Source of the DNA: Eremothecium cymbalariae DBVPG#7215
Taxonomy: Eukaryota; Ascomycota; Saccharomycetes; Saccharomycetales; Saccharomycetaceae
Length of the DNA: 64,000 nucleotides
Assembly (NCBI RefSeq): GCF_000235365.1
Contig: NC_016450.1
Span: forward strand, 1,054,001 to 1,118,000
Direction of reading: 5' to 3'
The notes under the pieces: generated by a model
What the model saw: only the letters and a program-made list of their open reading frames with translations
The model's database searches: none
Told to the model about the DNA's origin: nothing
Position numbers and translations under genes: made by a program
Part shown: positions 53,268 to 61,817 of the stretch, piece after piece
Position numbering within the stretch: position 1 is the first letter of the stretch
Layout of the letters: each line of letters begins with the position of its first letter

Positions 53268-54396
53268 ATGAGGAAGGAATTAAAATATATGATCTACTCG
53301 CATGTTGTAGTTTTGATGGTTTTGTTATATCTGACTTTTGATTTATTGACGCTTGTTATTGATGATACGTTTCAAGATGCGCTTTTAGATGTTGAGTTAA
53401 ATCCTCCTGCAGACAGCGGTCAGGGAGGGGGCAGTCGTCCGGTGCAGTTGATACCTAAAATTATACACCAGACGTACAAGACGCCGGAAATTCCGGAACA
53501 TTGGAAGACGGGGCAGAAGAGATGTATTGAGTTACATCCGGATTACAAGTATATTTTATGGACGGATGATATGGCGAGGGAGTTTATTGTGGAGGAGTAT
53601 CCGTGGTTTTTGGATACGTTTGATGGGTACAAGTATCCTATCCAGAGGGCAGATGCCATCAGGTATTTTGTGCTATCGCATTATGGGGGGGGTATATATT
53701 GATCTAGATGATGGTTGTGAGAGGAGGTTGGACCCTTTATTGACTGTACCTGCATTTGTGCGCAAGACTTCGCCAACGGGCATTTCGAACGATGTGATGG
53801 GGTCTGTACCGAGGCATCCGTTTTTTTTGAAGTTGATTAGCTCATTGACGAAGTACGATCGGAATTGGCTTGTGCCATATATTACGATCATGTTTTCTAC
53901 GGGTCCGCTCTTTGTGTCTGTTATTTGGAAGCAGTACAGGCGATGGGGGGTTCCGGAGGGTGGTAGAGTGAGGATTTTGCAGCCCGAAGACTACAAGATG
54001 AACGAATCGTCGTTTTTTGCTATTGCTCCAGGGTCCTCGTGGCATTTGGAGGACGCTCATTTTATCAAGTCTATGGGGAATCATATTTTGGCGTGCGTTG
54101 TTTTGGGGTTTGTGGTGGCTTGCATTATTATCTATTTGGAGTATTGTCTCTATTGCTGGTTGGGCTCCCCTTCGAAGGGTGGATTTGTGTCGCTTTCTAG
54201 ACCATTCAGATGGTTTTCTTGGGGTTCCAAGCAAGTGACAAGTTATACCAAGCCTGTGCCATCTTCGTCTCCTACTTTGGAGCCTACTTTTGCCAACCGT
54301 TCAAGAAGGTTAAGAAAGGACTCGAACCTCCCGATTAAGGTGGTGATACCTGATCTGGAAAAGCAGGATCCCAAGTTTACTGACTTGAGCAATTGA
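53268..54396 (+). CDS. CSH1: Csh1/Sur1-type mannosyl-inositolphosphoceramide synthase catalytic subunit (frame broken)
   Basis: Frame 1 from ATG 53268 has a membrane segment at about residues 10-28, IPKIIHQTYKTPEIPEHW and YPIQRADAIRYFVLSHYGG. Frame 2 continues VYIDLDDGCERRLDPLL, with the DXD catalytic motif, then GISNDVMGSVPRHPFF, a second membrane part (about residues 275-305) and a Ser-rich tail. The switch is at a run of eight G (53685-53692). With seven G the sequence would read YGGVYIDLDDG as in the family, giving about 375 residues (S. cerevisiae Csh1 376). The enzyme, with Csg2, transfers mannose from GDP-mannose to inositol-phosphoceramide in the Golgi. CSH1 and SUR1 are genome-duplication copies, so this single gene stands for both. 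Confidence 0.9.
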
Positions 54397-55879
54397 AGCG
54401 AGGGAGAGAAATACTGCCAGTTTATGCTGCCGGCTAGTTGTTCTTGATCGAGGTTCAGTTCTACTGCACTATCACACATGGATGCACTGTACACAAGCGT
54501 GCAAGCACGGAAGCACACATGTTTTTCTTTATCCTACTCAAGTCTTAACTGCTGCAGCCCACTCCTCCTCCCATTCCCAATGATATATAAAATTGTTTTC
54601 TGGGAGTTTGTTGCGCCAACATGAATGCATATTTTAAATTAATATTTTGTACTTTTATTCTTATTTTTATTTTTAATTGTGGGTGCTGCTGTGCGTTTGG
54701 AACGAGGTATATTAGGTATATTAATACTGAAATAAGAACTAATGCACACTATTTCTACGTACCGGCCCCGTCTGTATCGTTACGTTTGTTGGCAAGAAGA
54801 GTGAGTCGTACCGGAGGTGAGAAAACAAGACCAATTAACGGTTCCCTCAGTTATCTGTCTTCGGGATCAAGATTATCACAGAATGGGGATGTTTTGTTTT
54901 TTGGTTTTCTTTTCTTCACTGAATGTTTTGCGTTCTTGTACCAGCTTTCAGAATGGGATGATAAGACAAAACAAATTGTATGATTATCGCTCTTTCTTGG
55001 CACTGATTGGGATTTGCTAAACCGTTCTACCACTGTACTATGTGGAAAGCCTCCCTATAATGAATGTTATTAATTTGAGCAATGTTTTAAAAATAGTAGG
55101 GATCTGCAACTCATCACAATTTTAGATACACCCGATTTGGTTCAATCGCTTTCCAATGTTATATAATCTTCTAAAAAGTACCTACTGTAATGATAAATAC
55201 GCTCATGAATCAAGACAGGAAAAACTGTCATGATTTTTTCTTTTGATAATAATTGTAATATCTTGAGACGCGCAATGTGGAAAAGATAATCTTGACGATT
55301 CATCCTCACTACATGGCTATCGGCTGTTCTTCGTTGCCATCATTTCGTGTTCTTCAAAGCTACTCAAGAATTAATAAAACGAGTGAACGTACTGAGGGTC
55401 ACAATAACTGAAGAGCAGTGGACAAGCCAAACAGATACTGAGAATGGCGTGAACAGTATGTGGCGTAAAACAATTGTATATTTAAAGTTTTAACTAGCAT
55501 AAATGTAAATAAAAAGCAACAGAATCCCGTCCTTCATCCAAGATACCGAATAAGTAGACCGTAGCATTCAACAAAATGGACGACCGACCCATCTCTGTTC
55601 TTGTCTTGGATTCACGCAATTCGTAAGAATGTTCTTCTAAAAAAAAGGAAAAAAACAGCAGAGGTATTCAATTCATAAGACAATAAAAACATAAAATAGA
55701 GAAGGTAACACGTATGTCAAATGGCTGAGGGTTGTTTTGGGTGGACGGTTATCATCTATAGTACAAATAATCACTTTCTTGTTAACATAGCAACAAAAAC
55801 AGGCAAGAGTGTCCGGTGCGTTGTTTCTCGGCAAAAAGGATAGGAAGAAAGTCCAAGCTAAAAACAGCTAATAAAACCT
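54397..55879. other. CSH1-TOS1 convergent spacer
   Basis: About 1.5 kb. Apart from one possible small secreted protein (54621-54983), the region is AT-rich and holds nothing recognisable. YSY6, which follows TOS1 in S. cerevisiae, is not seen here or on the other side of TOS1. Confidence 0.4.
54621..54983 (+). CDS. Possible small protein with N-terminal hydrophobic segment
   Basis: A 120-codon frame beginning with ATG, with a TATATAAA about 35 bp upstream. The first 25 residues (MNAYFKLIFCTFILIFIFNC...) form a signal-like hydrophobic stretch; the rest is basic then aromatic-rich. I find no known family, and the TATA-like box is unusually close to the ATG for yeast. It may be a chance frame. 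Confidence 0.2.
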   Translation: MNAYFKLIFCTFILIFIFNCGCCCAFGTRYIRYINTEIRTNAHYFYVPAPSVSLRLLARRVSRTGGEKTRPINGSLSYLSSGSRLSQNGDVLFFGFLFFTECFAFLYQLSEWDDKTKQIV

Positions 55880-57244
55880 TCAACTTGAAGCCAAGACAGC
55901 CATAGAACCCTCAGTTTGCAACCAAGAAGAGACCCTCTCGGCGGAGATAGTGGAGCCGAAATCACCAGTGACCTCTAAAATGTGAACATTTTGGGTATTT
56001 TCATCGAAGATCGCAGCAGCCTTTAAAGTGGTTGAAACTGGTCTAGCAAAGTAGTCCTGAGTACCACCACCACCGGATTGACTACCGTCTTTTCCTTGGC
56101 CGTCGTGTAAGTGTGTAATCAAACTGTTGGATCCGGAAGATAGCACTTCGAACAAGTCCATCTCTCCACAACCGCTCTTCCAGCAGGAACAAGTTTCATC
56201 ACCGTACTGTAGAGTTCTAGGAATCTTTGCATTCAACAACCAGATTGCTGGCATGTCCTGGTTAGGGTTGGAACCTTGGGTGTCGCTTGGCATGGAAAAT
56301 TCAAAGACAAACATCTTGGAAGCGCCACCAAATCCATGGTATGCTGGAATTTTTGATCTGTAGTAACCACAGTCACCAACAGACTTATCATCGCAAGAAG
56401 CGCCAGACATGATGATGAATTCCTTGTTGGATCCAACAATAACATCACCTAGCGGGGTAGCAGACGATGCTCCGGACACACCATCCTCCGCAGCGAAGGA
56501 AATAGAATTACCAAAGCATGAAGACCAAGTACCTGAGCCTGCAACACCGCCTTGGTAGTTGAAGAATGTACAGTTATCAGTAGAACCTGGTGTGTAATAT
56601 GAAACTCTCTTCCAAGCAGAACCAGACCCAGACCCAGAAGAAGGCAAAGAAGAAGCGGAAGCTACTTTGGAAGTAGAAGAAGATTCTGGGACATATGAAG
56701 AAGAAACATGTGGAGCAGCACTACTACTACTCTTGCTCTGGGATTTAACATTGCCAACAGGGGGGGATGAAGGTATCGACAACTCGCCTGCAACAGTAGG
56801 TGATGAGGAATCCTTGGCGCCATCAGCACCAACAAATATAGTTGAAGTCTTACCAACATATTTAACCTTGGCATCCCTTCTGTGTTTGTGGTGAGCATGC
56901 CCGTCATCGGCTTCCGACTCTGGCACGCTACGCTTAGCCACGGATCCCGAACCAGTAGGATAATACACACCAAACTGCAACAACTTCAAAGGACCCCTAA
57001 AGTGCACAGACAACTCCTCATTCAAAGGCGACAAACTTCCACCGAATGAAACAGATTCCTGGGTACACTGACAGGTCTCTTCGTCCATGTTCGTAACATC
57101 CATGTAAGTCCCCTTGTACCCAACATTGGCATACACAATTGCATCGGTTTTACCGCAGTAGTAGTTACCATCAATATAACTGCACTCTGCGCTCACTTGC
57201 GTAGCAGCCAACAGTGCAGTACCAATTACACCAAGCAACTTCAT
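55880..57244 (-). CDS. TOS1: Tos1, cell-wall protein with a glucanase-like domain
   Basis: The 454-residue protein (S. cerevisiae 455) has a signal peptide (MKLLGVIGTALLAATQVSA). An N-terminal Cys-containing domain follows (about 20-100, with CSYIDGNYYCGKTDAIVYAN and QESVSFGGSLSPLNEELSVH). There are dibasic processing sites (AKRSVPE, KHRRDAK), a Ser-rich linker (about 145-205), and the conserved C-terminal TOS1-like glycosyl-hydrolase domain (SYYTPGSTDNCTFFNYQGG, DMPAIWLLNAKIPRTLQYG, SCWKSGCGEMDLFEVL). EMDLFE is probably the catalytic acid motif. It is covalently attached to the cell wall; the gene is an SBF target in S. cerevisiae. It is the last gene of the YBR-type synteny block. Confidence 0.95.
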   Translation of the reverse strand: MKLLGVIGTALLAATQVSAECSYIDGNYYCGKTDAIVYANVGYKGTYMDVTNMDEETCQCTQESVSFGGSLSPLNEELSVHFRGPLKLLQFGVYYPTGSGSVAKRSVPESEADDGHAHHKHRRDAKVKYVGKTSTIFVGADGAKDSSSPTVAGELSIPSSPPVGNVKSQSKSSSSAAPHVSSSYVPESSSTSKVASASSLPSSGSGSGSAWKRVSYYTPGSTDNCTFFNYQGGVAGSGTWSSCFGNSISFAAEDGVSGASSATPLGDVIVGSNKEFIIMSGASCDDKSVGDCGYYRSKIPAYHGFGGASKMFVFEFSMPSDTQGSNPNQDMPAIWLLNAKIPRTLQYGDETCSCWKSGCGEMDLFEVLSSGSNSLITHLHDGQGKDGSQSGGGGTQDYFARPVSTTLKAAAIFDENTQNVHILEVTGDFGSTISAERVSSWLQTEGSMAVLASS

Positions 57245-58549
57245 TTTTCAGACTCAAAAAATAAACTCAACAGATCAACAATAATAACTATATTCAAAAA
57301 ATAAAAAAAAACAAAGGAATGACTAGTAGTTGGTAGATTTTTCTTCTTTTAGTTCAAGGAATGGATAGTGGTATAGAATAGTTAATACAACTGGACTGTT
57401 TATTCCTCTGATATCAACAGGCTTTTTTATTTGTTCTGAACACACTTCTGACTTCTCACTACTGCATTTTGTCCGTTCTCGAAGGGACTGCGCTTTTATA
57501 CCCTGATAGACAATCAAAATCAGAAATTCAAAAAAACCAAAAACCAACTGAACCACACCAAATCCTTCTATCATCCAGCATAACAACCAACCCAACTTCT
57601 GTGACATGCTCACTCCGCCATTACCCAGCCAAAAAAGAAAGAATCACTCAGTAGGCACCGTATTCACCCATTTCCATTTCTTTACTACGCAAGACTCTAC
57701 TGCCCTTGTCCTTAGAAATCTCCCTCTATCACTTCACACGCACCTCTGTTTCAGACACGTATCAATACGCCCACTTTCTTCCGCAGTTAATCTCCATCTC
57801 GAACGGACCTGCTTCGCGATTTGACACACAGTTCGAATAACCCCAGCAGCGGGGTATTGTCAAATACGCCTTTTCAGGCATCCGCAATTTCTTTTTTTGT
57901 GTTCTCTAAGAGTCTGTTCTGCCAATCGAAACAGGAAATTATTACGAATATGGATGGTGGGAAGGTGGGAAACACGTATCTATTTTTCTTGTGCGGGTTT
58001 TCCGTGAGACGTTTTAAGTTAAAAAACGTTTCCAGTGCGTAGTCCGCAGTTTTTTCCGTACATGAAACCGATGTTCTAGACACGAAAAAAAGCATGCTGG
58101 TTGCTGGTTGGGTGGAGGCACGGCTGGGGGGACCATAGGGACGGCAGGAGCAAATAGCGGTGGTTTTGGTGTCGGTCAGTGTGACGTAAATGTGGTGGGT
58201 GGGGTGCACGGTGTGTGTTAGGAGAAAAGCGGTGTTTGTATGTTCGGTGGTGGAGGTAGTCACGTGTTGTGATGGTATATATCACGTGGTGAGGGCGTGC
58301 ACGTGATTTGGATCGTTGGTGATGACACATAATTTGAACGAATAAGCTCTTTTTTCTGGAAAGGGCGGAATTAAACGACTAAGATCAGTGTGAGCATTGG
58401 TAATAATACTCCTCCGAACATACAGTGGTTAAAGGCAAGGGTTTGAGCGTGAAAAAGTATCGAGACTTCAGTATACCGTGGGTTCGAACAATTCTCACAT
58501 AATCTGGTTAGAGACGCTACTTTGTTGGATACGAGGGCTGGGACTCAAG
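57245..58549. other. TOS1-GLN3 divergent spacer
   Basis: About 1.3 kb containing the synteny break. It has three CACGTG boxes near the GLN3 side and GT-rich sequence at 58120-58260. YSY6 and EXO5, expected from S. cerevisiae, are absent. Confidence 0.5.
58261..58305. promoter_or_regulatory. Cluster of three CACGTG E-boxes upstream of GLN3
   Basis: CACGTG occurs at 58261-58266, 58283-58288 and 58300-58305, 245-290 bp upstream of the GLN3 ATG. Cbf1, Pho4 and Tye7-type factors bind this core. Confidence 0.6.
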
Positions 58550-61093
58550 ATGCACGAGGCAGGGACTTCAAAGACGCATGGTGACAGCCAAACGATGAAT
58601 GACGGGGCGGGTAGTAATCCATACACCGAAAAAGCAGAATTGGGATTGCTTGGAAGGCAGATAAATCAAGTGGACTCGATGTTAGAAATGCTGCCTGATG
58701 GATTAGATGGTGAGTTTTTAGATATGTGGAACAGTAAGATGATGCACAAACAGCCGCAGTTGGGCGGTATTCATGGCGAAAATGGTGGGATAGAAAATAA
58801 TGAGTCAGAGAATATTGGTGTAGGTCTTACTCAGGATTATGGTGATCTTGTAGAAGAAGAACAGGAGACTCGTGGGAGTGTAGAACCGCAGGGGTTGGGG
58901 GCTGCTGGGATGGGGATACAAACACGGCCGATTGACATTGTACAGCCTGTGGGTGGTAACCATTATTCCAACTTACAGAATGGTGAGATTGATCAGTTAT
59001 GGGACTTTAATGTGGACGAGTTTATGATGACTCCGAGCGAGCAATCAAGTTTGAGTGATGGAGCCACAATATCGCAGCCGAATTCTTTCACGTCTGATGC
59101 AGCAGTGGGTGACCAAGTTCATCAGCACCAGTATCAAATGAATAGCACTTGGGACCAGTTACTATTGGGGACACACGGTGGGGGGATGCAGTTTGATAAT
59201 GATCTTCAGTTTCTATCGCAACCCATTTTTGGAACTAACGGTAGTGATACGGGGCAAATTTTACAAAGGGAAGGCGAACATCCCTCATCATCAAATGGCA
59301 ATCCTGCGACAGACGGTGGAGTAGGTGAGATGAGCACTGCTTTTTCAAGAGTGGGCGGTTCCTCCAAACGCAGTTCAGCTCATATAAAATCGACAAATCA
59401 AACGGAAGACGGGCATATCCCTCTCTCCTCTCAAACTGTTACAAACTCTGTGCGAAAAAATCAAGTTACAAGGCAACTGTCATCTTCATCACTTACTTCT
59501 TACCGTAAAGGGGCTTCAGCTAATAATATATCAGGAACCAAAGTTCCCGCAAAGCCACAGGTCCAATGCTTTAACTGTAAGACCTATAAAACACCATTAT
59601 GGAGGAGGGATCCGCAGGGTAATACGTTGTGTAATGCATGTGGCCTATTTCAAAAGCTGCATGGCACAATGAGGCCGTTGTCTTTGAAAAGTGATGTTAT
59701 CAAAAAGCGAAATACCAAGAAAAGAAGTCTGAAAAAAGCAACACAAGTACCCTCGCAGGACCAGACTTCTAAATCGCTATCAAACTCTTCGCAACAATCT
59801 ACTACTACGCCGAAGCAGAGTAAGGGCCTGGTTAATGAAGAAGGCAATTCTAATGCCATTTGGACTGATACACAACAAAAGATTCAGCCGGTGGAAACCC
59901 TTACAACTGTGTTACCTCAAAGACCGTCTACTGCTCCCACCAAATCGGCTGGCTATCATGATTCAAATGTTTCAATTACTGGAGTTATTAAGCAACAACA
60001 GCAATTTCATCGTAAGTCAAGTCAAGATGCAATAGCTATTTCCCCTACAGCAAATTATTCTAATAAATTAAATTCAAATAATTTGATGAATCACAACAAA
60101 CGCATGTCATCTGGCGGTTTTTCAGGTTCAAGAAAATCCAGAAGAAGTAGCACTTCAAGTTCAGCTTCTAATTCTAGCAGATCATCATCTAGACAAGTCG
60201 TTCATATCCTGCCGAAGCCTTCCCCTGATGGGAGTGGCTCCCATTTGCCGCTTTCAAACTCGAACTCGACATTGAACTTCCAGCCAACTTCTAACTACTC
60301 TAGTATCAGTGCTGTCAACAGTAGCTCATCATCTCCAAGATACGTGAGTTCTCCTAGAATCTGCAGTAATAGCAATGCAAACTCCAATTCTTCTCCAATG
60401 CCCTCAAGCAGTATTTTATCAACATCAGGTGGTCGTGGGTCATCTATTGCCACAATACCACGGAGAAAATCATCTAGAGCTCTAGTTTCTCAATCGTTAT
60501 CTTTTATGGCGCAATCTCTACAGCAACTCCAAAATCAGAACAACACCACTGTGTCCAATACTATGGCTTCATCATCTACATTAACATGGAATTCAGCTTG
60601 TCCTTCACCAAATGCCACAAATCCAAACAGATCGCCGCGTTTACCATCTGATTTATTTAGCAACTCACAACAATCTCATGAATTCCAGCGATCTATTTCA
60701 TTAAAGTCGCATACTTCTCTTTTATCTCAACAATTACAAAAGAATTCTAATAAACTAAAACCTCAGCCTTCTGCACTCAACGGTCAAGCTGGATGGTCAA
60801 ATCCCTTTCCCACTTCACATAGTGTAGGTATTACCGCTGCAGTTGGTACCACTGTACCTTCAGCCACTTCTTCCTCTTTAAAGAGGTCTAACGTGGCCGC
60901 TTCTCCAAGAAATAGTTATGCCGTCTCTCTACAGCAGCAGCGCGGTTTTCTTAGCTATGATCAGCAATTACAGAGGTCAACTTTAGTTTCACAGATGAAT
61001 GATGAGACCGCTAATAGTGGTCCAAAATCTGCCACTACAAAGGAACAAGAAAATATGATGGATGACTTGGATTGGCTAAGGTTTGGTATTTAA
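58550..61093 (+). CDS. GLN3: Gln3, GATA activator of nitrogen-catabolite genes
   Basis: From the first ATG at 58550 it has 847 residues (S. cerevisiae 730). The activation region [20 protein letters not shown] (about residue 150) is conserved. The GATA finger [20 protein letters not shown], then LCNACGLF, begins with Cys340; the family tail [17 protein letters not shown] follows. After a long Ser/Asn-rich region come [39 protein letters not shown] and the end [10 protein letters not shown], all matching Gln3, not Gat1. Gln3 is held in the cytoplasm with Ure2 in good nitrogen and enters the nucleus when TORC1 activity falls. Its neighbour YEN1 is the same as in S. cerevisiae (YER040W/YER041W). 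Confidence 0.95.
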   Translation: MHEAGTSKTHGDSQTMNDGAGSNPYTEKAELGLLGRQINQVDSMLEMLPDGLDGEFLDMWNSKMMHKQPQLGGIHGENGGIENNESENIGVGLTQDYGDLVEEEQETRGSVEPQGLGAAGMGIQTRPIDIVQPVGGNHYSNLQNGEIDQLWDFNVDEFMMTPSEQSSLSDGATISQPNSFTSDAAVGDQVHQHQYQMNSTWDQLLLGTHGGGMQFDNDLQFLSQPIFGTNGSDTGQILQREGEHPSSSNGNPATDGGVGEMSTAFSRVGGSSKRSSAHIKSTNQTEDGHIPLSSQTVTNSVRKNQVTRQLSSSSLTSYRKGASANNISGTKVPAKPQVQCFNCKTYKTPLWRRDPQGNTLCNACGLFQKLHGTMRPLSLKSDVIKKRNTKKRSLKKATQVPSQDQTSKSLSNSSQQSTTTPKQSKGLVNEEGNSNAIWTDTQQKIQPVETLTTVLPQRPSTAPTKSAGYHDSNVSITGVIKQQQQFHRKSSQDAIAISPTANYSNKLNSNNLMNHNKRMSSGGFSGSRKSRRSSTSSSASNSSRSSSRQVVHILPKPSPDGSGSHLPLSNSNSTLNFQPTSNYSSISAVNSSSSSPRYVSSPRICSNSNANSNSSPMPSSSILSTSGGRGSSIATIPRRKSSRALVSQSLSFMAQSLQQLQNQNNTTVSNTMASSSTLTWNSACPSPNATNPNRSPRLPSDLFSNSQQSHEFQRSISLKSHTSLLSQQLQKNSNKLKPQPSALNGQAGWSNPFPTSHSVGITAAVGTTVPSATSSSLKRSNVAASPRNSYAVSLQQQRGFLSYDQQLQRSTLVSQMNDETANSGPKSATTKEQENMMDDLDWLRFGI

Positions 61094-61817
61094 TATACCC
61101 CCCAGAACTGATGTTTCAGGGAGGACTAGAATATTTTATTAATTCGGTAGCCGTAATTAATTCCCCCGGGAAACACCGAAATACACTCTGACGCATTAAT
61201 AGCGCACATTTTTATGGTTGATTTTTTTGACACTAATGCGACCCAGTATCATCTCATCCATTATGAATTAATAGCACAATTGTTGCATTTTAATCTACTT
61301 CTGTCGAATTATGAATATTTCAGGCAGTTACTTTCTTGAAATTTATTATTGGATTGCACTGGTTGCAGTTTGACATGAATCATAATAATCATAGCATAAT
61401 GTTAACGCTGCTTCACTTGTAGCTAAATAGCATTCTATGGTCACATCGAATTTGTTTATTTTTATATATATTATATTCCGTCATTTTGAGTTTTTCTAAT
61501 TAACTCTTAGGACTAGAAACTTTTGTTTTAATATTTAAATATTTTTGATTCCGGAGATATCTTATTAACAAAAGATCGTTTTCATCAACAAAACAGTTGA
61601 TGATTTTATGTTTACTTTTTAATTTGTTTATTCTAATGGTGTTCAAGAAATAAACTGATATTCTGTATAAAAAAGTTATTTAGGGTAATATTAGAATTCG
61701 AATCCTAAGTAAATTATTCAATAGTACTTGAACAGGATCAATAACTGATATCCCAATTTCATGAGTACCATACATTAACATTGATAAAAATATATAAAAA
61801 TCAATAAACTCTTTGTT
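61094..61817. other. GLN3-YEN1 AT-rich spacer
   Basis: About 720 bp, very AT-rich, with an 11-base match to the S. cerevisiae ARS consensus (TTTTATGTTTA, 61604-61614). No gene is visible. Confidence 0.45.
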
